DNA of 9,785 nt from Chloroflexota bacterium (lineage in GTDB: Bacteria > Chloroflexota > Dehalococcoidia > DSTF01 > RBG-16-68-14). Below are positions 1 through 5,183 of the stretch, one piece after another. The translations under genes and the position numbers were made by a program. The DNA is taken from the NCBI GenBank assembly GCA_022563135.1, contig JADFNZ010000057.1:1-9785 (forward strand), given 5' to 3'. The stretch's first letter is position 1, and each line of letters begins with the position of its first letter. Under the pieces are notes generated by a model. It was given only the letters and a program-made list of their open reading frames with translations. It searched no databases and had not been told where the DNA came from.

Positions 1-391
1 GGCCGAACACCCGCGTACCATCCATCCGATACGACGAGCCGTGACAGGGGTCTCGGAACGAACCTCGGATTTCAGGCCGCCAACGATCATCCGCACGTGA
101 GAATACCGCGCATTCCGAGTGCGGATCCCGCCAGGACAAGGCGATGAAGGTATCCTCGCCCAGGCGGACGAGGTGGAATTCCCCTTCGCCGATCGTGCTG
201 ACCGAGCCAACGGTGTAGTCGTCCACAGGGCCGAGATCGAATCGACCGCCTCCGGACTCGCTGCCCGGCCAGGCGAAGACGAGCGACATCGCTGTGATGG
301 CCGCCCCGCCGACGAGCACGGCACCCCAGAACAACGGTCGGTCACGAGATGCGACTCGGGGTTTAGTCCTGTTTCCGGTCGCAGCGCTCAT
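1..391 (-). CDS. Membrane-anchored Rieske-like protein lacking both cluster cysteines (3' end outside window)
   Basis: Starts at ATG 391-389 and runs leftward open to the window edge, giving 130 complete residues with the C-terminus missing. Residues 1-18 are basic and polar, residues about 19-41 form one hydrophobic membrane helix, and a soluble domain follows. Two spaced boxes match the Rieske [2Fe-2S] fold: D89-P-H91-S-E-C94 and D114-P-C116-H117-G-S-S-Y, then a DGxxxFG stretch. In canonical Rieske proteins the boxes are CxHxxC and CPCHGS; the first Cys of each box plus both His hold the cluster, and the remaining Cys pair forms a disulfide. Here the two ligand positions are Asp, while both His and the presumed disulfide Cys remain. 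I infer an extracytoplasmic Rieske-fold protein that probably cannot bind a normal 2Fe-2S centre. It may be a redox or structural partner of a respiratory complex. The family call is fairly firm; the function is unknown. Confidence 0.8.
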   Translation of the reverse strand, partial: MSAATGNRTKPRVASRDRPLFWGAVLVGGAAITAMSLVFAWPGSESGGGRFDLGPVDDYTVGSVSTIGEGEFHLVRLGEDTFIALSWRDPHSECAVFSRADDRWRPEIRGSFRDPCHGSSYRMDGTRVFG

Positions 392-400
392 GGCGCTTAC

Positions 401-406
401 ATTGTA
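401..406 (-). promoter_or_regulatory. Candidate -10 box (TACAAT) for the Rieske-like gene
   Basis: On the minus strand TACAAT lies 9 nt before the ATG at 391, so transcription would begin within a few bases of the start codon (leaderless or nearly so). No convincing -35 is seen at 16-18 bp. No Shine-Dalgarno sequence is visible before this ATG, which fits a leaderless start. The box abuts the stop codon of the hydratase remnant at 407-409. Confidence 0.4.
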
Positions 407-541
407 CTACCGCGAACGAGACTCCAGCAGCATTCCCGCCAGCCGCGCCTCCAGCGCCAGGCCGTCCGCGAGCGAGAGGTCGAGCCCGCGCAGGACGGCC
501 TCCTTCGCGTTCGAGAGCACCTGCGGGGAGCGTTCGCGCCA
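407..541 (-). pseudogene. Displaced 3' end of an enoyl-CoA hydratase gene
   Basis: Read on the minus strand, this stretch encodes RSPQVLSNAKEAVLRG, then SLADGLALEARLAG, then MLLESRSR and a TAG stop at 409-407. It is nearly identical to residues about 200-235 of the hydratase at 1446-2183, but has no start and no upstream part. It carries Y-to-N in the conserved YAKEAV crotonase segment and a 1-nt indel at its inner edge, as expected of sequence no longer under selection. I interpret it as the original C-terminal tail of that hydratase gene, separated from its body by the HNH cassette. An alternative is a fragment of a second hydratase copy. Confidence 0.75.
434..541. repeat. Direct repeat, left copy (hydratase 3' end)
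   Basis: Pairs with 1479-1586 at a constant offset of 1045 bp. The strict core 435-532 has four mismatches in 98 bp. The longest identical run is 51 bp, 443-493 against 1488-1538. Similarity continues with a 1-nt indel to about 541 and then stops abruptly. Too long for a usual transposase target duplication; resembles the gene-end duplication left by site-specific integration into the 3' end of a gene. Confidence 0.9.
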
Positions 542-587
542 CAATCTAGCGCATCTTGGGGGTGGGGGCAACGGGACGTTCTAGCGG

Positions 588-593
588 TATATT
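588..593 (+). promoter_or_regulatory. Candidate -10 box (TATATT) for the HNH gene
   Basis: TATATT ends 6 nt before the ATG at 600, so the predicted transcription start coincides with the start codon (leaderless mRNA). No Shine-Dalgarno sequence is present between box and ATG. The -35 is weak (GGCAAC at 567-572, 15-bp spacer, is the nearest possibility). Confidence 0.4.
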
Positions 594-599
594 AGAAGC

Positions 600-1475
600 A
601 TGCCAAAAACAACCTGGTTCCAGCATGGTGTAGAAGCCTTTCAGCTAGCGCGGCCAGGAGCACCCAAGTGCTATCCCTGCCCGATCTGCCTGCGCGGCTT
701 CCCCTCACCAAGAGGCCTATCCCGTGACGATGTTCCCCCTCGGTCGCAAGGGGGGAGGAAGATCGTTCTAACGTGCCGTGAGTGCAACAGCCGAGCCGGT
801 CATGAGCTTGAGGCAGACATTCCGCCCGCAGAAACACTGCATGGCTTCGCTAGCGGCACGATGGCGGAGCCGATCCACGGTCAGGTGACAATAGACGGTC
901 TAACACTGAACGCAAACATACTAGCCGCCGGAAGCAACATCACCATCGGTGGACTATCCGAGCTCAACGATCCTGCGACGGAACGAGCCGTCAAGGAGAA
1001 GATGCAAAAGCGCAGCGCAGAGGGATCATGGAGGGACCTCGAAATCAAGCTGTCTTTCGGGCGGCACGACCCAAAGGACGCGCTGGTAGCCTGGTTGCGT
1101 GCAGCCTACTTGGCAGTCTTTGCGGCCTGGGGGTTTAGCTACATCCTAAGGCCACAGCTTAACATTGTGCGAAAGCAGATCGCGCAGCCTGGCGTCCAAG
1201 TGATCGATATCTTCAGCATGACAATGCCAAAACCAACCCACGACGAGCCACACATCGTTCTAATCGAGCGTCCCAAACCTCTGAACGGGCACCTTGCCGT
1301 GATGATGGGGCGACACGTTGTCTACCTACCCGGCCTAGGCAAGGATGATCTGTACAACAAGCTACGAGACCAGCGCTCTATTGACAGCCAGGCCAGTTTG
1401 TCAGGGCGGCTCCAAGTACCTTGGCCCACGCGCCCACGGTACGAGTTAGACGTTGCGCTGTCGGCCAAGAACTAG
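600..1475 (+). CDS. HNH endonuclease-like protein
   Basis: 291 residues. Residues 24-71 form a treble-clef HNH-type module: C27-x2-C30 knuckle, LSRDDVPPRSQGG (residues 40-52), and C59-x2-C62-N63-S-x-x-G-H68. This matches HNH-like proteins of the form CxxC...(E/D)(H/D)VPP...CxxCN. The position usually holding the first catalytic His of HNH is D44 here, so nuclease activity is uncertain. The remaining ~220 residues are a separate domain that I cannot name. It has a beta-rich start (about 96-118), a charged helix (about 125-150) and a hydrophobic aromatic segment about residues 160-180 (AWLRAAYLAVFAAWGF) that may be buried rather than transmembrane. GC is low for the window and CTA/ATA codons are frequent, suggesting transfer. 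Its 3' end overlaps the hydratase tail to tail by 30 bp. A homing-type or defence-type nuclease role is inference. Confidence 0.75.
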   Translation: MPKTTWFQHGVEAFQLARPGAPKCYPCPICLRGFPSPRGLSRDDVPPRSQGGRKIVLTCRECNSRAGHELEADIPPAETLHGFASGTMAEPIHGQVTIDGLTLNANILAAGSNITIGGLSELNDPATERAVKEKMQKRSAEGSWRDLEIKLSFGRHDPKDALVAWLRAAYLAVFAAWGFSYILRPQLNIVRKQIAQPGVQVIDIFSMTMPKPTHDEPHIVLIERPKPLNGHLAVMMGRHVVYLPGLGKDDLYNKLRDQRSIDSQASLSGRLQVPWPTRPRYELDVALSAKN

Positions 1476-2183
1476 AGTCCCCGCCAACCGCGCCTCCAGC
1501 GCCAGGCCGTCCGCGAGCGAGAGGTCGAGCCCGCGCAGTACGGCCTCCTTCGCGTACGAGAGCGCCTGCGGGGAGCGCTGCGCCAGCGTGCGCGCCCAGG
1601 CGTCGGCAGCGCTATCGAGTTGGTCGCGCGGGACGATGCGATGGACGAGGCCGAGGCGATACGCTTCGTTCGCGTCGATCGGGTCGCCGGAGAGGATCAT
1701 GCTGAGCGCGACGCCGGGCGGGATGGTGCGCGGCAGCGTCTGCGTGCCGCCGGCCGACGGGATGTAGCCCAGGCTCACCTCCGGCAGCCCGAATTGCGCA
1801 TCGCCCGAGGCGACGCGCAGGTCGCAGAGCAGGCTCATCTCGCAGCCGGCGCCGAGCGCGTAGCCGTGGACGGCGGCGATCGTCGGCTTCGGCAGGTGGA
1901 GCAGCAGGCCCCAGAGGTCGCGTTCGTGGCGGGCGCGGCGGGCTTCGACGAACGACGGCGTTGTGCCGAACTCCGAGATGTCTGCGCCGGCGGAGAAGGC
2001 GCGCCCGGCGCCACGCAGGATCAGGACGCGGGCGTCCGGATCGTCGCGGAACGCCTCGAACGCCGACCAGAGCTCGTCGCGCATCTGCAGGTTGACCGCG
2101 TTCAGCACGTCCGGCCGGTTGAGCGTGAGGCGAGCGACCCCAGCCTCGTCCTTTTCGTAGATGATCGTCTCGAAGCCGCTCAT
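1446..2183 (-). CDS. Enoyl-CoA hydratase/isomerase (crotonase) with replaced C-terminus
   Basis: 245 residues, start ATG 2183-2181. Crotonase-fold hydration of 2-enoyl-CoA, probably in fatty or organic acid beta-oxidation. Visible motifs are NRPDVLNAVN (22-31), FSAGADI (63-69, CoA and oxyanion site), HGYALGAGCE with E115, and GLPEVSLG with E135. E115 and E135 correspond to the two catalytic Glu of rat ECH, so hydratase activity is plausible. The usual C-terminal TEDRxEGxxAFxEKR segment (present in the other crotonase here) is absent. After LEARLAG (to residue 235) the last 10 residues, TLVLGRQRNV, are encoded antisense to the end of the HNH gene. The old tail (MLLESRSR) lies at 407-433. It overlaps the upstream SRPBCC gene by 4 nt (ATGA), implying coupled translation. 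Confidence 0.9.
   Translation of the reverse strand: MSGFETIIYEKDEAGVARLTLNRPDVLNAVNLQMRDELWSAFEAFRDDPDARVLILRGAGRAFSAGADISEFGTTPSFVEARRARHERDLWGLLLHLPKPTIAAVHGYALGAGCEMSLLCDLRVASGDAQFGLPEVSLGYIPSAGGTQTLPRTIPPGVALSMILSGDPIDANEAYRLGLVHRIVPRDQLDSAADAWARTLAQRSPQALSYAKEAVLRGLDLSLADGLALEARLAGTLVLGRQRNV
1479..1586. repeat. Direct repeat, right copy (inside the intact hydratase gene)
   Basis: Partner of 434-541. This copy is contiguous with the hydratase body and keeps the conserved YAKEAV tyrosine. It starts 3 bp after the HNH stop codon, so the junction between cassette and repeat is sharp. Confidence 0.9.
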
Positions 2184-2647
2184 GCTTGGGACTCACAGTG
2201 GCGCTTCAGCGCCCGCATCGACGCCTCCACCGACCGCTTGCTCTGCGGCCCGAAGACGATCCGCTCGTAGAGGCCACCGAGCACCGGCAGAGGCAGCCAC
2301 ACTTCAAGCGCTACCGTGAGGCGGCAGCCGGAGCCTGCGGCGAGCCCAGCCGAGACATCGCGCGCCTCGAGCGCGTACGCCTCATCGAACCGAAAGGGGC
2401 CGACCGAGAGGAGCGACCGCAGCGCGCGTTCGGCCACGACCTCCCGCGGCCGGTCGTGCAGGATGCGAAAGGGGCCGCTCGTGTAGCGCCAGCGCACGTG
2501 GTGCCCGGGCTGCGGATAGTCCGGCGGCGCATCCAGCGCCTCCGTCACGCCGGAGTCCCACTGCACCACCTCGGCCGGGTCGCAGAGCGCGCGCCAGACC
2601 CGCGCCGGCCCCGCCTGGATCTCAACGATTACAGTGAACGAGTACAC
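2180..2647 (-). CDS. SRPBCC (START-like) fold protein, polyketide cyclase/dehydrase type
   Basis: 155 residues from GTG 2647-2645 (no in-frame ATG lies upstream; AAGGGTGAGA just before serves as a weak Shine-Dalgarno, and a GGAGGAG lies further upstream). The N-terminal beta strand VIVEIQAGPARVWRAL followed by DPAEVVQWDSGV is the standard SRPBCC opening. A helix-grip layout follows, with strands around GHHVRWRY and CRLTVALEVWLPL. The C-terminal long helix (about residues 130-152, ending SVEASMRALKRHCES) closes the hydrophobic pocket. Such proteins bind lipids or other hydrophobic ligands; no catalytic residues can be assigned. First gene of a two-gene unit with the hydratase (4-nt overlap), so a hydrophobic acyl ligand related to that pathway is a reasonable guess, not shown. 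Confidence 0.8.
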   Translation of the reverse strand: MYSFTVIVEIQAGPARVWRALCDPAEVVQWDSGVTEALDAPPDYPQPGHHVRWRYTSGPFRILHDRPREVVAERALRSLLSVGPFRFDEAYALEARDVSAGLAAGSGCRLTVALEVWLPLPVLGGLYERIVFGPQSKRSVEASMRALKRHCESQA

Positions 2648-2688
2648 GCTCTCACCCTTGCGAAAAGCTCCTCCTGCGAGTCACGCAC

Positions 2689-2694
2689 ATTATA
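2689..2694 (-). promoter_or_regulatory. -10 box (TATAAT) for the SRPBCC-hydratase operon
   Basis: Perfect TATAAT on the minus strand, about 41 nt upstream of the GTG at 2647, giving a predicted leader of about 35 nt that contains GGAGGAG. The -35 region at 17 bp is poor (CTGGGT), so an activator or a weak promoter is possible. The palindrome at 2725-2740 lies just upstream of this -35 region. Confidence 0.5.
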
Positions 2695-2724
2695 GGCCCA
2701 TGAACGTAAACACCCAGCCCGCAC

Positions 2725-2740
2725 GAACTGGAACCAGTTC
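2725..2740. promoter_or_regulatory. 16-bp palindrome, candidate operator
   Basis: GAACTGG and CCAGTTC are perfect 7-bp inverted arms around a central AA. Two bases are too few for a hairpin loop, so a dimeric DNA-binding protein site is the better reading. It sits in the 151-bp divergent region between the SRPBCC operon (minus) and the lipoprotein gene (plus). No regulator gene is in the window. Confidence 0.5.
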
Positions 2741-2755
2741 CGGCTCAGCGGTGTA

Positions 2756-2789
2756 CTACCTATGGACGGTGCCCTGAGCGCATAGGTAG
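2756..2789. promoter_or_regulatory. 9-bp inverted repeat spanning the lipoprotein promoter
   Basis: CTACCTATG (2756-2764) and CATAGGTAG (2781-2789) are perfect inverted arms with a 16-bp centre. The left arm touches the proposed -35 (2763-2768) and the right arm overlaps the proposed -10 (2787-2792). A protein bound here would block the promoter. A shorter inverted pair, GCTCAG (2743-2748) and CTGAGC (2774-2779), interleaves with it. Confidence 0.5.
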
Positions 2790-2792
2790 GAT
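2763..2792 (+). promoter_or_regulatory. Candidate promoter of the beta-propeller lipoprotein gene
   Basis: TGGACG (2763-2768), 18-bp spacer, TAGGAT (2787-2792). Seven bases after the -10 falls on the ATG at 2799, predicting a leaderless transcript; there is no Shine-Dalgarno sequence before this ATG. Both hexamers are imperfect. Confidence 0.4.
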
Positions 2793-2798
2793 TGATCT

Positions 2799-3824
2799 AT
2801 GGTTAACGAACGCGGCGCCAACGATTCGGCGAAGGCGGCGCGTGTCTCACGCCTCATATTGTTCGTCTCATTCGCAGCCTTGCTGGCTGCCGCCGCGGCC
2901 TGCTCCGACAGTAAATTCGCGCCACCCGAGGAGACCGGCTTCACCGAGGATCGATTCCTCATCACGCTCAGTGGCGGTTCACCGCTTGGGCCAGAGGTCG
3001 TATCTCTCTTCGACCTGTCAAATAGCAAAGTCGTCGCCGAAGCTCCAGGAGGCTATCAGACCTGGGCGCTCTACCGCGAAAGCGCGAATGAGCTGCTCGT
3101 TTCGACCGTCGGCGGCGAGCCGTTTACCGGACACCTCACAGTGTATGATGTTGCCGATACGAGCTCGCCCGTATGGACAATCGTGATGGCGGATCGCTCC
3201 CAATCGACCATTCTGGCTCCAGCGTGGGCGCTATCGGAGGATGAACGATACCTCTACTACGCCTCCCGGCCGAGCACACAACAGTACGCCCAACTCATCA
3301 AGGTGATCGATCTAGACTTGCGCGGGGAGATCGCGCGAGCACGGCTGTCTACGAACTGCGACGGCTACAAGATCCTCGCACCGAGCGGCCAGTCCGATGC
3401 ACGGGTGCTCTGCGCATCCGCTAAGGTAGTCACCGTTAGCCCAGCAGGCGCGGTCTCAACAATCGAAACCCTCCCGCTCCCGCAGGAGGCGATGTCCTCG
3501 ATCGTCAACGCGAAATTCCGCGGCTGTAGTGGCATCGGCCTGACGTTTCCGTGCGTTCTCGGCGAGCATCGGCGGTTGATGGCTTATTCGCTAAGAAGCT
3601 CCCATTCGCTCGGCGGTCTGGTGATGTACAAGACTGCCGAGCCGTCCGATTACCGCATCTACCAACTACGGTCTGGATTCATCCATTTTGCGCCGGTCGG
3701 TTTGACCCATGCCGCGCTCCTAGAGGCAGAAACATCCGACATCTACCTGCTTGATCTCGCTACAGGTCGGACCGAACTGGCGTTCCAGGCGCCGCCTGAA
3801 ACGCACTGGATGTTCGCCCCGTAG
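2799..3824 (+). CDS. Secreted beta-propeller-like (probable lipo)protein
   Basis: 341 residues. A basic N-region (to R18) is followed by a hydrophobic stretch (19-34) and C35, then an acidic linker. The signal is lipoprotein-like, but the residue at -3 of C35 is Ala rather than Leu, so the lipobox is weak. From residue about 50 the sequence shows repeated four-strand blades with short aromatic/Asp signatures: TWALYRESANELLVST, LTVYDVADTSSPVW, WALSEDERYLYYAS, LIKVIDLDLRGEI, and near the C-terminus DIYLLDLATGRTELAF. This is typical of WD40/YVTN-like propellers. No catalytic motif is recognised; an extracellular binding or scaffold role is inferred. It ends 6 bp from the convergent small-protein gene, with no terminator hairpin between them. 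Confidence 0.7.
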   Translation: MVNERGANDSAKAARVSRLILFVSFAALLAAAAACSDSKFAPPEETGFTEDRFLITLSGGSPLGPEVVSLFDLSNSKVVAEAPGGYQTWALYRESANELLVSTVGGEPFTGHLTVYDVADTSSPVWTIVMADRSQSTILAPAWALSEDERYLYYASRPSTQQYAQLIKVIDLDLRGEIARARLSTNCDGYKILAPSGQSDARVLCASAKVVTVSPAGAVSTIETLPLPQEAMSSIVNAKFRGCSGIGLTFPCVLGEHRRLMAYSLRSSHSLGGLVMYKTAEPSDYRIYQLRSGFIHFAPVGLTHAALLEAETSDIYLLDLATGRTELAFQAPPETHWMFAP

Positions 3825-3830
3825 CCGTCG

Positions 3831-4070
3831 CTACCGCCAGTCCGGCCGGCGGATCTGGCTACGCTCTTTGCGGCGGGCCGTATTGGCGAGGTCCTTGTTG
3901 ATCTTTCGCTCGAGGACGCGGATCGGCTGGTCGTCGGGCCGCATCACCTCGCTACGCCAGCGGCGCAGCTTCGCCTTGTCGCCCTTGGGCAGGCCGACCT
4001 CGTCCGCGATGCGGGCCACGACGAGCGACATCAGCGCCCAGACCTCGTCCGTGTCCAGTTCGACCTTCAT
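3831..4070 (-). CDS. Small protein of unknown function, paralog 2
   Basis: 79 residues, ATG 4070-4068, with a purine-rich GGAGCGGAG just upstream. It aligns end to end with the adjacent upstream protein: LDTDEVWALMSLVVARIADE here against LETDEAWSIMTLITAQVVDH there. Both then have a basic stretch with a shared RxWR, a helix with (I/L)N(K/E)xL and a basic tail with a shared IRR. Likely all-helical, soluble and highly charged (Arg/Lys-rich C-terminus). I do not recognise the family. Last gene of the minus-strand unit that starts with the crotonase at 5135, 23 nt downstream of its paralog. Confidence 0.7.
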   Translation of the reverse strand: MKVELDTDEVWALMSLVVARIADEVGLPKGDKAKLRRWRSEVMRPDDQPIRVLERKINKDLANTARRKERSQIRRPDWR

Positions 4071-4093
4071 GCTCCGCTCCGTCCCCTACCCTG

Positions 4094-4351
4094 CTACCGC
4101 CGGTCTACATTCGAGATGTAGCGCCCCTTGCGCCGGATCATCTTGCGCGTCCGCTCATCGATCACGTTGCCGAGCGTTTCGTTGATCTCCTCCGCGAGCT
4201 CGTGCATCGCCTCCGTACCGTCCGCGCGGGCTGCCCGCCACTGCCGGACTGCCGCGCGCCCCTCCTTGGACAGTTCGGCGTGATCCACCACCTGGGCGGT
4301 GATTAGCGTCATGATCGACCACGCTTCGTCCGTTTCGAGGATCAGTTGCAC
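4094..4351 (-). CDS. Small protein of unknown function, paralog 1
   Basis: 85 residues from GTG 4351-4349. An ATG at 4378 in the same frame would overlap the crotonase end by 26 bp. The GTG is preferred because AAGGGGAG lies 5 nt before it, it follows the crotonase stop by a single base (TGA-C-GTG), and the resulting N-terminus lines up exactly with paralog 2. Contains the TDEAWSIMTLITAQVVDH helix, a central charged segment (RAAVRQWRAARADG), an amphipathic helix (MHELAEEINETLGNVI) and a basic tail (RKMIRRKGRY). The fold is probably a small helical bundle. Function unknown; tight spacing suggests co-translation with the crotonase. Confidence 0.75.
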   Translation of the reverse strand: MQLILETDEAWSIMTLITAQVVDHAELSKEGRAAVRQWRAARADGTEAMHELAEEINETLGNVIDERTRKMIRRKGRYISNVDRR

Positions 4352-4352
4352 G

Positions 4353-5135
4353 TCATCTCCCCTTGAACTTCGGCTCACGCTTCTCCAGGAAGGCCCGCAC
4401 GCCCTCCGCCCGGTCTTCCGTGGTCTGGAGGATGACGGTGAGGTCCGTCTCGAACCGCAGCGCCTGATCGAGCGGCTGTTCCAGGCCGCGGCGCACCGCC
4501 TCCTTCGCGTAGCGGAGCGCCAATGGCCCCCGCGACGCCATGCGCAGCGCGAGCGCTTCCGCCTTCGCCGGAAGCCCGTCGCGCGGATGGACGGAGCTTA
4601 CCAGGCCGATTCGCAGCGCTTCCGCCGCGTCGATCTCTTCGCCGAGCAGGATCAGCCGCAGCGCCTCGGCGCGCCCGGCGAGGCGCGCCAGCCGCTGCGT
4701 GCCGCCGGCCATCGGCAGCAGGCCCAGCCCCGTCTCTGGCAGCGAGAAGCGCGCGTTCTCGGCGGCGAGACGCACGTCGCAGGCGAGGGCGAGCTCGAGG
4801 CCGGCGCCGGTGGCATCGCCGTGGATCGCGCAGATCACCGGCTGGCCCATCGCCTCCAGCGCCGCGAACGGTAGGGACGACTCGCGCGAAGCATACCATT
4901 CGCCGGCGTCGAACGACTCGCCGGTCAGCTCGGCAGGGGCCCAGCCAGTCGAGAAGTGATCGCCGTCGGCGGTGAGCAGCGCGACCCGCACCTCACGGTC
5001 GTCGCTGATCGCCGCGCAGGCGTCGTCCAGCTCCTGCAGAAAGCGCCGGTCGATCGGGTTGCCCTCGTCCGGCCGGACCAGTCGCAGGAGGGCAAGCGGC
5101 CCCTCTCTCTCCAGTGTGAGTGTCTGATAGCCCAT
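4353..5135 (-). CDS. Enoyl-CoA hydratase/isomerase (crotonase) family protein
   Basis: 260 residues from ATG 5135-5133, the normal family length. An upstream in-frame TTG at 5174 is rejected because it lies within the -35 box of this gene's promoter. Motifs: HFSTGW (60-65) in the CoA/oxyanion loop where FSAGxD is usual; HGDATGAGLE with E114; SLPETGLG with E134; MAGGTQRLARL; YAKEAVRRGLE; and the full C-terminal TEDRAEGVRAFLEKREPKF. Both catalytic Glu positions are kept, but the usual Asp after the FSxG motif is replaced by a WAPAEL segment, so substrate preference may differ. Only distantly similar to the hydratase at 1446-2183. First gene of an operon with two small paralogous proteins. Confidence 0.9.
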   Translation of the reverse strand: MGYQTLTLEREGPLALLRLVRPDEGNPIDRRFLQELDDACAAISDDREVRVALLTADGDHFSTGWAPAELTGESFDAGEWYASRESSLPFAALEAMGQPVICAIHGDATGAGLELALACDVRLAAENARFSLPETGLGLLPMAGGTQRLARLAGRAEALRLILLGEEIDAAEALRIGLVSSVHPRDGLPAKAEALALRMASRGPLALRYAKEAVRRGLEQPLDQALRFETDLTVILQTTEDRAEGVRAFLEKREPKFKGR

Positions 5136-5145
5136 GAGCGTTGTG

Positions 5146-5174
5146 AGCGTAGCAACGGTATCTGGGAGTGTCAA
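5146..5174 (-). promoter_or_regulatory. Near-consensus sigma70-type promoter for the crotonase operon
   Basis: Minus strand: TTGACA (5174-5169), exactly 17-bp spacer, TACGCT (5151-5146). The -10 ends 10 nt before the ATG at 5135, so the leader is only about 2-4 nt and no Shine-Dalgarno sequence fits; translation is probably leaderless. Confidence 0.75.
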
Positions 5175-5183
5175 CGCGGGCCG

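Larger units (their letters stand above)
542..1478 (+). mobile_element. Candidate minimal cassette: one HNH gene between repeated gene ends
   Basis: The unique sequence between the two repeat copies holds only the HNH-type gene and a 58-bp leader (542-599). The leader has a G-rich stretch (556-575) and two TCTAGCG copies (545-551, 580-586). Base composition is visibly lower in GC than the surroundings (for example 32 of 60 G/C in 1321-1380 against 43 of 60 in 1861-1920 of the hydratase). No integrase, transposase or terminal inverted repeat is visible, so the mover would have to be the HNH protein itself, a factor acting in trans, or ordinary recombination. The element call is inferred from the flanking repeats and composition. 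Confidence 0.55.

Noticed and set aside
555..575. G-rich run as a G-quadruplex
   Set aside because: Only three runs of three or more G (GGGGG, GGGGG, GGG) are present, short of the canonical four-run motif.
119..595. Plus-strand open frames over the left end (119-595 and 294-584)
   Set aside because: They lie antisense to the Rieske-like gene and the hydratase remnant, whose minus-strand translations show clear family motifs; the plus-strand products are low-complexity Arg-rich.
434..1586. Classical transposon or insertion sequence
   Set aside because: No transposase, no terminal inverted repeats, and the ~100-bp imperfect duplication is far longer than known target duplications of insertion sequences.
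1620..2270. 216-codon plus-strand open frame opposite the hydratase
   Set aside because: GC-rich shadow of the crotonase gene, with no recognisable domain and Arg/Ala-rich composition.
4352..4378. ATG start at 4378 for small paralog 1
   Set aside because: It would overlap the crotonase by 26 bp and lacks a ribosome site; GTG 4351 has AAGGGGAG at 5 nt and aligns with the start of paralog 2.
4490..4525. Sequence resembling the 434-541/1479-1586 repeat inside the second crotonase
   Set aside because: The similarity is confined to the codons of the conserved YAKEAV segment and reflects family conservation, not a third repeat copy.
5136..5174. TTG start at 5174 extending the second crotonase by 13 residues
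   Set aside because: The TTG is the first part of the TTGACA -35 box; the ATG at 5135 sits correctly behind the -10 and gives the normal 260-residue length.
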